Source: Eubacteriales bacterium
Lineage (GTDB): Bacteria; Bacillota; Clostridia; Lachnospirales; Lachnospiraceae
DNA length: 46,196 bases
Assembly: GCA_030536755.1 (NCBI GenBank)
Contig: JAUNPJ010000023.1
Coordinates: 1 to 46,196, forward strand
Direction: 5' to 3'
A program made the position numbers and the translations under genes. A model generated the notes under the pieces. The model ran no database searches. It saw only the letters and a list, made by a program, of their open reading frames with translations, and was not told the DNA's origin. This document shows positions 8,316 to 15,389 of this stretch, one piece after another (the stretch's first letter is position 1; every line of letters starts with the position of its first letter).

Positions 8316-10013
8316 TTATTTCAGTCCGTCTGCAATCACTTTCCAGATGCTCGCCCGCTCAAATCCAAGCTTCCATTCCGCCACGCCGGCAAGGTCATAT
8401 TTCTTAATCAATTCCATCTTAGCTGCGATGGATTTCTCATCCTCCAGCCAGATCTGATACCGATCGTTGCCTTTTTCAAATTTTCCGTAATTCTGGCTGT
8501 AGTTCTTATCCCAGTAAGTTTCCACTTTGTACTTGCTGATCACCTCATCGGCAGCATCCATACCGATTGCCTCACTTGTCACAATTCCGGCGGAAGTTTT
8601 CCAAAGCCTTGTATAGAACGGAATTCCATTGATGACCTTCTCTGCCGGAACCTCCTTAAGTGTATCCGTAATGCCCTGCTCTACCCAGGGAAGAGAGGCA
8701 ACTGATCCGGCTTTCTCTGATCCGTAATAATGCTCATCGTATCCCATGATGATCACATAGTCCACGACTTCTCCCTGTGATTTCCGGTCATAATGATAGG
8801 TATAATTGTTTTCAGGCACGGGATTATCCACAGACAGCACAAGTTTGTTCGCTCTGCACAGAATCGACATCTCCCGCAAAAACTGAATAAAATGTGGTCC
8901 TGTCTCCTCTGAAAGGCTCTCAAAATCAATGTTGATTCCCTCAAGGCTAAAGCGCAAAGCCTGCCGTACGAGATTATTTTCCAACGCAGTTCTGCTGGAG
9001 GAATTAGACAGTACCTTGTACGTGTCTACACCTTTGTTAAAATTATCTACCAGCCCCCACACTTCCAGACCTTTTGCATGAGCCTTTGTCACATAACTTT
9101 CCACTGCATAGTTGGAAATATTACCCGAATTATCCGAAATAGAAAACCAGGTCGGCGAAATCACATTGACACCAGTCATATTTTTCACAGCATCATCAAA
9201 CGTCTCATTAGCTGCTTCCGAAGTCACCTGATGCCATGCAAGATTAATCTTAAAGTCCCGCCTCTGACTTGTATACTCCGGTTCCTCAAACTCACGCTCA
9301 AAGGTAATCACTGCTGACGCACCTGCCAGATCCTTCTTCGCGATAAAACCAATAAATCCGTCTTCAGTAACAACCTGATCCCATTCTTCCAGTTCTTCCA
9401 AAAGCCGCAGCTTCGTTCCACTGGGCACATTGGTGAGAATTTCGCTTTTAATTCCGCCGCGGTAGCGCACTGCAGCCTGGTCTTCCTTCACCTCAACAAC
9501 AGGAATATCTTCCCACTGATACTGTACAACCAGGCGTCCGGGAGCATCCAGAATACGATACTCAATGTCTGTGAATTTCTGTACGTATTTGATGTTAATA
9601 TAGGCTGTCTCTCCCTGTACTTCACAGATGCTGTATTCTTCTTTTCCCTGTGTTTTTCCATTGATGGTATAAACATTTGTCCCAGGTTCTATGGTATATT
9701 TCTCTGTCGGTGTCGTATAAATCAGAATGTTCTCACCGCTGTCCCAATAAAAGCGTTTATTGAGATATCTGGCAATCACCTCTCTGGAGACGAATACTTC
9801 TTTGTCTATACAGATTCCCTTCTGCTCCAGAATCTCCGTTCCAAAAATCAGCGGAATCTCAGCGGCATTTTCTCCAACACCATAGTACGCAGATGCATTC
9901 ATCCTGTCCTTTGTAGGTGTATATTTCTGGATGAAGTACACAGCAGTTCCAGCTGCTCCTACCAGAAAGATCAACAACACCACGATAAGTATGGGCAGAT
10001 TCTTTTTTTTCAT
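8316..10013 (-). CDS. GH18-family glycosidase-like protein with SH3 and amine-oxidase-type N-terminal domains
   Basis: This is a membrane-anchored extracellular protein (565 aa). Residues 6-28 form an N-terminal membrane anchor. Residues about 45-165 resemble the copper-amine-oxidase N-terminal-like beta domain common in clostridial wall proteins. Residues about 170-235 look like a bacterial SH3 domain (VRYRGGIKSEILTNVPSGTKL, then WDQVVTEDGFIGFI). From about 250 onwards is a glycosyl hydrolase 18 barrel with GINIDFESL (catalytic Glu in the DxE end of the motif, although the first Asp of the canonical motif is Asn) and the IIMGYDEHYYGS strand. The architecture resembles YaaH/YdhD-like spore or cortex hydrolases. 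The peptidoglycan substrate is inferred from these relatives. It has its own promoter at 10051-10079. Confidence 0.85.
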   Translation of the reverse strand: MKKKNLPILIVVLLIFLVGAAGTAVYFIQKYTPTKDRMNASAYYGVGENAAEIPLIFGTEILEQKGICIDKEVFVSREVIARYLNKRFYWDSGENILIYTTPTEKYTIEPGTNVYTINGKTQGKEEYSICEVQGETAYINIKYVQKFTDIEYRILDAPGRLVVQYQWEDIPVVEVKEDQAAVRYRGGIKSEILTNVPSGTKLRLLEELEEWDQVVTEDGFIGFIAKKDLAGASAVITFEREFEEPEYTSQRRDFKINLAWHQVTSEAANETFDDAVKNMTGVNVISPTWFSISDNSGNISNYAVESYVTKAHAKGLEVWGLVDNFNKGVDTYKVLSNSSSRTALENNLVRQALRFSLEGINIDFESLSEETGPHFIQFLREMSILCRANKLVLSVDNPVPENNYTYHYDRKSQGEVVDYVIIMGYDEHYYGSEKAGSVASLPWVEQGITDTLKEVPAEKVINGIPFYTRLWKTSAGIVTSEAIGMDAADEVISKYKVETYWDKNYSQNYGKFEKGNDRYQIWLEDEKSIAAKMELIKKYDLAGVAEWKLGFERASIWKVIADGLK

Positions 10014-10050
10014 TCGTAAATCCTCCTATGGGTCTTGCTTATGCCTCTTT

Positions 10051-10079
10051 AGTATATCATATTATCACAAATCTGTAAA
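10051..10079 (-). promoter_or_regulatory. Sigma-A-type promoter for the GH18 gene
   Basis: On the minus strand TTTACA and TATACT are separated by exactly 17 bases, about 40 bases upstream of the start codon at 10013. Confidence 0.6.
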
Positions 10080-10141
10080 ACTTCTTTAACATTTTCCGCG
10101 TTCAATACACTCACCGATATGAGCCAAAATGCATAAAAAGA

Positions 10142-10192
10142 CCCCCGGAGGGTTATACATGGGAAAACTTTCAATCACTCCGGGGGCTTTTC
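10142..10192 (-). terminator. Intrinsic terminator of the 89-aa hypothetical gene
   Basis: Arms CCCCCGGAG (10142-10150) and CTCCGGGGG (10178-10186) are perfectly complementary with a 27-base loop; on the minus strand the stem is followed by TCTTTTTA. It lies directly after the stop codon of the 10193-10462 gene. Confidence 0.8.
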
Positions 10193-10462
10193 TTAATCTT
10201 TTACGAAATCAAAACGTATCTGTCGTATGGCTCCCTTTTCATCGGATACATAATCACGCATATAGGAACCTTCTTCTTCTACACGACAGGCTCTGGCGAT
10301 CCGATCCGGCGTACTGGGTTCTCCATCCAGGCAAAGAGATACCCCCTGCTGGCAGTAACCGCGCAGTTCCTGACGAAGCGCAGAACGATTTTGCTTCGCA
10401 TCATGTTTTTGTGATATCTTTCCCGTATCCCTGTCCTCCTTTCTCTGAAATTTAGAAAACAC
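10193..10462 (-). CDS. Conserved-looking small hypothetical protein, start codon uncertain
   Basis: An 89-residue frame whose C-terminal half (GVSLCLDGEPSTPDRIARAC, then YMRDYVSDEKG and IRQIRFDFV) reads like a folded, conserved Lachnospiraceae domain; I do not know its function. The reading frame can start only at GTG 10460-10462, which has no ribosome binding site. A strong AAAGGAGG (10435-10442) lies 8 bases before an in-frame ACG (10424-10426), exactly where an ATG would be expected. The simplest reading is that an ATG has changed to ACG, so the gene may start at ACG, be weakly translated, or be decaying. It ends in a strong terminator, which supports past or present expression. Confidence 0.55.
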   Translation of the reverse strand: MFSKFQRKEDRDTGKISQKHDAKQNRSALRQELRGYCQQGVSLCLDGEPSTPDRIARACRVEEEGSYMRDYVSDEKGAIRQIRFDFVKD

Positions 10463-10465
10463 GAC

Positions 10466-10494
10466 TATAATGGCGCTCTGATTTTGCCATTATA
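10466..10494. repeat. Inverted repeat TATAATGGC-N11-GCCATTATA
   Basis: Both arms are perfect 9-mers and each contains a TATAAT on its own strand. The minus-strand copy would be the -10 box of the small hypothetical gene, so this is a candidate operator. The matching -35 (ACGATG) is poor. Confidence 0.45.
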
Positions 10495-10686
10495 AATAGG
10501 TTCAGAAAAGGCATCGTCTCATATACTAAAATAAAAATGGAAATATCCGACAGAAGAACTCTGTCAAATGTGTAAAAGAATGATAATGAAATGAAAAATG
10601 GCACGTTACACCCTGATATACATTAATAGTTGTTGTTATGTATAGAAACTGTACCCTTTCCTGTTTTTTATTATACACATTCACAC

Positions 10687-10708
10687 TCTAAAATCAACTG
10701 ATTTTAGA
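10687..10708. repeat. Hairpin TCTAAAATC-AACT-GATTTTAGA
   Basis: A perfect 9-bp stem with a 4-base loop lies in the AT-rich region, followed on the + strand by a mixed T/A tract. It could be a weak terminator or an operator upstream of mecA. Confidence 0.4.
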
Positions 10709-10776
10709 ATTCTTTTATAATTTTTCATAATTTTTCCACAATTTTTTTGGTAAAAAATAAAAAAAACCGGAACTCC

Positions 10777-10806
10777 TTTACATCCTTCTTATTGGTGTTA
10801 TATAAT
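10777..10806 (+). promoter_or_regulatory. Probable mecA promoter
   Basis: TTTACA and TATAAT are 18 bases apart, about 100 bases before the mecA start codon. The leader between them shows no clear hairpin. Confidence 0.5.
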
Positions 10807-10908
10807 ACTGATATATTATAGGATTCGTTTATCATCACATGGCCTGACAGAACATTCCTATAAGCAATCTCGCAGCAGAATCATCTTTTATAGACAGGAT
10901 GTGATTAT

Positions 10909-11649
10909 ATGAAAATAGAAAAAATAAATGATAACCAAATCCGCTGTACACTTACCAAAGAAGACCTGGAGCGCCATCAGATCCGCCTCAGCGAACTGGC
11001 ATACGGAACAGAAAAGGCCAAACAGCTTTTTCGCGATATGATGCAGCAGGCTCAGCAGGAATTTGGATTTGAATCTGACAACACCCCTTTGATGATCGAG
11101 GCAATCCCCGTCAACGCTGACAGCATTATCCTGATCATTACCAAGGTTGACGATCCGGAAGAACTGGATACCAGATTTTCCAAATTTGCACCACATCGTT
11201 CCGAAGAGGAAACGCCTCTTCAATTTAATGGCGCTGATAATATTATCGACATTTTCCAGAAAATTTATGAAGCAAAGATGAAAGCAATCGGAGCGAAGAC
11301 GGGCACCAAGCCAACGGGGGAACCTGCTGCTGCACCGTCCCAGGAGCCAACCATCAATCTGGTACATCTTTATACCTTCTCTCGTCTGGATGATATCATT
11401 GAGGCCGCTCACGGTCTGAATCATTTTTATACCGGTGAGAATTCACTTTACAAGGATGAGCGAAGCCGCAATTACCTTTTGGTCGTACACCAGTCTTCCT
11501 GTACACCCGAGGAATTCAACAAAGTCTGCAATATTCTTTCCGAATATGGAGATGGAAAAAACTTCTCCCAGGCCGGAGAAGCACATCTGCTGGAGCATGG
11601 AGAAGTCATTATCAGCAAGCATGCTCTGCAGGAACTGGAACAATTGTAA
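10909..11649 (+). CDS. mecA: Adaptor protein MecA
   Basis: MecA-type adaptors deliver substrates to the ClpC unfoldase for degradation by ClpCP. The N-terminal substrate-binding part starts MKIEKINDNQIRCTLTKEDL and carries the ELAYGTEKAKQLFRDMM helix. A variable acidic linker runs from about residue 95 to 150. The C-terminal ClpC-binding part contains VHLYTFSRLDDII, the LYKDERSRNYLLV strand and the EHGEVIISKHAL end. The length (246 aa) is slightly above the Bacillus protein. The site AGGATG precedes the ATG but is weak. The gene is single, with its own promoter and terminator. A competence role is not implied, since no comK-like gene is visible here. Confidence 0.9.
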   Translation: MKIEKINDNQIRCTLTKEDLERHQIRLSELAYGTEKAKQLFRDMMQQAQQEFGFESDNTPLMIEAIPVNADSIILIITKVDDPEELDTRFSKFAPHRSEEETPLQFNGADNIIDIFQKIYEAKMKAIGAKTGTKPTGEPAAAPSQEPTINLVHLYTFSRLDDIIEAAHGLNHFYTGENSLYKDERSRNYLLVVHQSSCTPEEFNKVCNILSEYGDGKNFSQAGEAHLLEHGEVIISKHALQELEQL

Positions 11650-11688
11650 ATTCTGCTGCGACAGCACATTTTTATCGTATGCTTGACC

Positions 11689-11721
11689 AAAAACGGAGCC
11701 GGCAAAGCCAGCTCCGTTTTT
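11689..11721 (+). terminator. Intrinsic terminator of mecA
   Basis: The stem ACGGAGC-CGGC / GCC-A-GCTCCGT with flanking A- and T-runs could terminate both mecA and the convergent DUF1858 gene. Confidence 0.85.
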
Positions 11722-11732
11722 ATGATATCCGA

Positions 11733-11936
11733 TTATTTGTTAGCCAGAAAATCGTTGATCTGCTGTTCCAGCATGTTTACATCCATACCATGAACCATTG
11801 CAGCTTCTGCAAGAGTCTCTCCCTGTGCAGACGGACATCCGATGCAGTGCATACCAGCACGCATAAGAATTGCAGCAATGTTCGCATCTACTTTCAGTAA
11901 TTCACCGATTGTCATATCTTTGGAAATCTGTGCCAT
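11733..11936 (-). CDS. DUF1858 domain protein with redox CxxC motif
   Basis: A 67-residue protein consisting of one DUF1858 domain ([10 protein letters not shown], then [17 protein letters not shown]). The Cys pair CIGC is conserved in the hybrid-cluster-protein-associated redox disulfide subfamily and suggests thiol redox or cluster-related work, though no partner gene is adjacent. I chose the ATG at 11934-11936, which has AAAGGAGG 8 bases upstream. A longer frame starting at 11981 would overlap the transcription start of the promoter at 11983-12011 and is not credible. Confidence 0.88.
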   Translation of the reverse strand: MAQISKDMTIGELLKVDANIAAILMRAGMHCIGCPSAQGETLAEAAMVHGMDVNMLEQQINDFLANK

Positions 11937-11982
11937 GTTCGGTTCCTCCTTTATTATTCTTAAATTAAAATCATTCTTCACT

Positions 11983-12011
11983 ATTATAATACCTTTTTAC
12001 TATGGAATCAA
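11983..12011 (-). promoter_or_regulatory. Sigma-A-type promoter for the DUF1858 gene
   Basis: On the minus strand TTGATT and TATAAT are 17 bases apart, with a start point about 40 bases before the ATG. Confidence 0.7.
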
Positions 12012-12052
12012 CCGAAAAGTTTTCAAAAGTTCGTCTTATCTAACTTTTATTG

Positions 12053-12081
12053 TTGTCTTTTATTTTTCTTTGTGCTATCAT
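12053..12081 (+). promoter_or_regulatory. Probable promoter for the NusG_II-Gx transporter pair
   Basis: TTGTCT and TATCAT are 17 bases apart, about 50 bases before the GTG start of the NusG_II gene. Confidence 0.5.
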
Positions 12082-12130
12082 AACTTCCATAGACAAAAAA
12101 CTACTGATCATCACCACGGGGGATTGAACT

Positions 12131-12499
12131 GTGAAAAAGAAAGAACTCGTTTTTATCATTGCAATTCTTCTTGCCGCGCTGCTGCTGTGGGGAGGCATGT
12201 TTCTGATGCGCAAAGGCGATTACGCAAGCATCCGCATCACGGTAGACGGAGAAGAATACGGCACCTATTCTCTGGCAGAAGATACCGTAATTTCCATCGA
12301 CGGAACCAATGTATGTGAAATCAAAGACGGAAAAGTCAAAATGATTGAGGCCGACTGTCCCGATCATCTCTGTATGAAACAAAAAGCCATCACCAATGCC
12401 GGAGGCACGATCGTTTGCCTTCCAAATAAAGTCGTGATAGAAGGAGAGAAAGCCGCCCATTCCAAAGACAGCTCAGCTGATTTTGATGCGGCCACATAA
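12131..12499 (+). CDS. NusG domain II-containing membrane-anchored protein
   Basis: A 122-residue protein with an N-terminal membrane anchor (residues 5-26) and an extracytoplasmic NusG_II domain, identified by the DGEEYGTYSL strand and the DCPDHLC motif (about 75-81). Such proteins accompany flavin-based electron-transfer loci; EetA of the Listeria extracellular electron-transfer locus is, as I recall, of this type. The start is GTG with a GGGGG tract 8 bases upstream. The following transporter gene starts within or just after its end, so they are translationally linked. Its biochemical role is not known. Confidence 0.85.
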   Translation: MKKKELVFIIAILLAALLLWGGMFLMRKGDYASIRITVDGEEYGTYSLAEDTVISIDGTNVCEIKDGKVKMIEADCPDHLCMKQKAITNAGGTIVCLPNKVVIEGEKAAHSKDSSADFDAAT

Positions 12500-12503
12500 A
12501 ACC

Positions 12504-12989
12504 ATGAACCAGAAAAAAATTGCTTACCTCGGATTATTCGCTGCAGTGGCGATCATCTTTGGCTATGTGGAATCCCTGATTCCCTTTTTTGCCGGAATTC
12601 CCGGCATTAAGCTCGGTCTTGCCAACCTGGCAGTACTTTTTATTCTTGAAACATACAGCTGGAAAGAGGCAGCCCTCGTCTCCAGCGTCCGGATTTTCGT
12701 CATCGGCTTTCTGTTCGGCAACCTTTTCAGTATCCTCTACAGCCTGGCAGGTGCAGCCTTAAGCCTGACGGTTATGACACTCATGAAAAAAAAGTCCGGT
12801 TTCAGCATCCTTGGAATCAGTGTGGCCGGAGGTGTCTCCCACAATGTCGGACAGCTCATCGTAGCTGCTGTCATCGTCGAAAACACCAGCCTGTTGTATT
12901 ATGCACCGGCTCTTTTGATTTCCGGAGTTGTCACCGGACTGTTGATCGGTACGCTCACCAGAGAGGTACTCAAGCGTATGAGATTTTAA
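12504..12989 (+). CDS. Gx transporter family protein (heptaprenyl diphosphate synthase component I family)
   Basis: A hydrophobic protein with about five membrane segments and the family pattern GYVESLIPFFAGIPGIKLGLANLAVLF and EAALVSSVRIFVIGFLFGN in pieces. It belongs to the Hpre_diP_synt_I/Gx transporter family, whose members (such as EetB-like proteins) are paired with NusG_II proteins near flavinylated electron-transfer genes. The ATG at 12504 matches the usual family N-terminus; an alternative TTG or ATG at 12483-12486 would overlap the preceding gene. It ends tail to tail with apbE, sharing the bases TTAA at 12986-12989, and there is no terminator between them. Substrate unknown; an enzyme role in prenyl synthesis is unlikely for this family. 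Confidence 0.82.
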   Translation: MNQKKIAYLGLFAAVAIIFGYVESLIPFFAGIPGIKLGLANLAVLFILETYSWKEAALVSSVRIFVIGFLFGNLFSILYSLAGAALSLTVMTLMKKKSGFSILGISVAGGVSHNVGQLIVAAVIVENTSLLYYAPALLISGVVTGLLIGTLTREVLKRMRF

Positions 12990-14053
12990 TTTAATAATTT
13001 TGTTGTATATGTGTTTTTTAACAATTCAAATCGCTCTTCCATGCCTGCTGTCAGATAGATGTTGTGCTCTTCATCGGCAAAAGCCCCGTCTGCATTATAT
13101 TTTTCCAAAAGTTCCAGGGCGTCCTCCATCCCGAGAACAAAGCAGGCTGTGGAAAGTCCGTCCGCCAAAAGTCCGCTGTCACAGACAACGGTGACCGAAG
13201 TGAGGCCATTCCAGACAGGATAACCTGTTTGAGGGTCCAGTATGTGGTGATAACGTTTCCCTCCTTCCATAAAATATTTCTCATAATCTCCAGAAGTAGC
13301 CAAAAACTCGCCGCCCTTAAGTGCGATTGCTCCCAGATATCCGCCTTCCACATCCCTCGGATCTGTCAGAGCAACTTTCCACTGCGATTGATCCGGTTTC
13401 TGTCCGTAAGCCATCACGCTGCTTCCTCCAAGATTTAAGATCATTCCGGTAATTTCTTCCTGCTTTTGCAGTTCCTCTGCAATCACATCACAGCCGATTC
13501 CTTTTCCAATTGCCCCCAGATCCAGTGTACATCCCTCTTCAAGTGTCACCTGTTTTCCCTCCAGCCGAATTTTTTCATAACCAGATGTTTGCAGAAGCGT
13601 TTCCACTTCCTCCTGACCGGGCACTTTCGGATTCTCACCGCTGATATCCCAAAGTCGAATGATTTCTCCCAGAGTGGGATCAAATGCCCCTTTCGAATCT
13701 TCTGCAAGCTGCAAAATCATTTCCAGATATCCCAAAAGCTCCGAAGACACCTCCGTTGAAGCACCGCCCGCCCGATTCAGTCTGGAAATCTGTGAATTTT
13801 CATTTGTCCAGGAAAGAAGCGTTTGCTCCACCTCTCTTAATGTTTCTCCCACCAGAGGATTTTTGTCTTCACCGGTTGTATACAGCGTCTCCATAACCAC
13901 GGTATCCATGGCAAAATCTGTATCCGAATACATCTGTATCTCTTTCTCATTCCGAGGTTTTTCGTCTTTTTCGTTCTGGAATCCTGACGCTGTCAGAATT
14001 CCCAGTGACACAACTGCGAAGACACCCACCCCTGCAATCCACTTTTGTTTCAT
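12986..14053 (-). CDS. apbE: FAD:protein FMN transferase (flavinyltransferase)
   Basis: ApbE attaches FMN covalently to Thr in S-G-A-T sequences of FMN-bind domains outside the membrane. Residues 1-22 form a signal peptide; I see no lipobox Cys. The fold markers are LNLGGSS, the DLGAIGKGIGCD segment (about 170-180 of the mature frame), HILDPQTGYP and ADGLSTACFVLG. The start is the ATG at 14051-14053, which overlaps the NapH-like stop as ATGA; a longer upstream start would sit inside that gene. The four acceptor domains encoded immediately upstream in the same operon are the obvious substrates. Confidence 0.93.
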   Translation of the reverse strand: MKQKWIAGVGVFAVVSLGILTASGFQNEKDEKPRNEKEIQMYSDTDFAMDTVVMETLYTTGEDKNPLVGETLREVEQTLLSWTNENSQISRLNRAGGASTEVSSELLGYLEMILQLAEDSKGAFDPTLGEIIRLWDISGENPKVPGQEEVETLLQTSGYEKIRLEGKQVTLEEGCTLDLGAIGKGIGCDVIAEELQKQEEITGMILNLGGSSVMAYGQKPDQSQWKVALTDPRDVEGGYLGAIALKGGEFLATSGDYEKYFMEGGKRYHHILDPQTGYPVWNGLTSVTVVCDSGLLADGLSTACFVLGMEDALELLEKYNADGAFADEEHNIYLTAGMEERFELLKNTYTTKLLN

Positions 14054-14835
14054 TCCTTTCCCATCTCCTGTACATTCGAACCAATCTGTATATTTTTTCT
14101 CGGGCATGTCACCCGGCAGGCATGGCAGCAGATACATTCCCCGGAAAGCGGCGTATCGCCATCAATCTCCAGATGTGCCGGACAACGCATTTTGCAGGCT
14201 TTGCATTTGACCGGACATCTGGAGCGATTTCTCTGGAATAAGGCTCCCGGTAAAATCGGCAGCAAAGCAAAAACCGCTCCCATAGGGCAAAGAAACTGAC
14301 AGAAAAAACGTTCCTGTGTACACATGCCAATTACAATCAAAATCAGCAGAAAAACACCTGTTTTATAGGAAGCATCCGGAATTTTTCCTGCTGTCAGCAT
14401 GGAAAAGACATCCCACGGGCTCATCCCCTGCAGTTTTGGATACCAGCCGGTCAAAATCGAACCAATCAAAAACACAAGCAGCAAATATTTTCCGTTCTGC
14501 AAAAGGCGAACCACTTTTTCCGGATATCCATGGCGTTTTTTCTTGTGAAAAACCTTCTGGCGAACCCAAAGTGTCCCTTCATAGCAGGCATCTCCGAGCG
14601 TGCCAAATGCACAGGCATAGCCACAAAAATGTCTTCCAAACAGACAGGTAAGCACAAGAAGCGCCGCTGTCACATCCAAAAAAGCATTCCAGCTGACCGG
14701 CTCCTTTGCAGCCAGGGACAGAAAAATGGATTTTACTCCTGCAAATGCAGTCGAAAATAACGCAGGAGCTGCAATAAAAAATGCAAGCTGAATTCCGGCT
14801 CGTATCAGCCGGACTTTTCGTTGTCTTTCTTTCAT
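14050..14835 (-). CDS. NapH/NosR/CcoG-like 4Fe-4S polyferredoxin membrane protein
   Basis: A 261-residue membrane protein with about five helices and four cysteine-rich sites: two on membrane loops (RHFCGYACAFGTLGD near residue 70 and FFCQFLCPMGAVF near 180) and two 4Fe-4S motifs at the C-terminus (CPVKCKACKMRCP near 208 and CICCHACRVTCP near 235). This is the NapH/NosR/RsxE-neighbour type of electron conduit that passes electrons across the membrane to FMN-bind domains. The start overlaps the previous stop by 4 bp, and its stop overlaps apbE by 4 bp. It probably connects a cytosolic donor to the flavinylated proteins. Confidence 0.88.
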   Translation of the reverse strand: MKERQRKVRLIRAGIQLAFFIAAPALFSTAFAGVKSIFLSLAAKEPVSWNAFLDVTAALLVLTCLFGRHFCGYACAFGTLGDACYEGTLWVRQKVFHKKKRHGYPEKVVRLLQNGKYLLLVFLIGSILTGWYPKLQGMSPWDVFSMLTAGKIPDASYKTGVFLLILIVIGMCTQERFFCQFLCPMGAVFALLPILPGALFQRNRSRCPVKCKACKMRCPAHLEIDGDTPLSGECICCHACRVTCPRKNIQIGSNVQEMGKE

Positions 14836-15389
14836 GAGTTTTCCGCCTTTCCAAGTGCGTCATTCACCGCCTGAATGATTCCGGTCGAGCTGAAAGTTGC
14901 TCCCGATACCGTATCGACCGCGGTTGTCTGCCCGTCAAGTATCACACTGATCACGCCTTCTGCCTGTGACAGATATGCTGCATCTTCACCGGACGCACTT
15001 ACAATCTGAATATCCGTCATCTCCTGGTCCTCCAGTGTAACTTCGACTTGAATCGTACCTCCAAACCCACTTCCCTCACCCGTGTAGGTTCCATCTGCAT
15101 AAATACCTTCCTCCGTACTGCTGCCATTTTCTGCATCCGAATCCCCGGTGGACTTTTGGCTTTTTGCATCAGCCGTTTTTTCTGCCTCCTGCTCTTGTTT
15201 CTTTTCTGCCGCCTCCTTCATCGCCGTCAGAAGTTCTGTCTGCTGGTTTTCCAGTGCTTCTACCTTCTTTGTCAGCTCTGCCAGTTCCTGTGTCTGAGTC
15301 TGCTCTTTCTGCATCAAGTTGTATCCTGCGATTGCCGCAACGATCACCAGAAGACTGAACACTCTCATAGAAAAACTCCTGTATTTCAT
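14832..15389 (-). CDS. Membrane-anchored FMN-binding protein, one FMN-bind domain
   Basis: 185 residues: an N-terminal anchor (8-24), a coiled-coil stalk rich in Glu, Lys and Gln (28-75), a flexible acidic linker, and one FMN-bind domain (about 97-180). The domain carries the flavinylation motif DTVSGATFSS with acceptor Thr165. It is probably anchored outside the membrane and flavinylated by the ApbE of the same operon. It overlaps its neighbours by 4 bp on each side. It is the likely acceptor next to the NapH-like protein. Confidence 0.9.
   Translation of the reverse strand: MKYRSFSMRVFSLLVIVAAIAGYNLMQKEQTQTQELAELTKKVEALENQQTELLTAMKEAAEKKQEQEAEKTADAKSQKSTGDSDAENGSSTEEGIYADGTYTGEGSGFGGTIQVEVTLEDQEMTDIQIVSASGEDAAYLSQAEGVISVILDGQTTAVDTVSGATFSSTGIIQAVNDALGKAENS

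Larger units (their letters stand above)
10463..10908. other. 446-bp divergent intergenic region with two inverted repeats
   Basis: No open frame with a ribosome binding site was found. The region is AT-rich and holds a 9-bp inverted repeat at 10466-10494, a 9-bp hairpin at 10687-10708 and the probable mecA promoter at 10777-10806. The rest shows nothing I can name. Confidence 0.6.
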
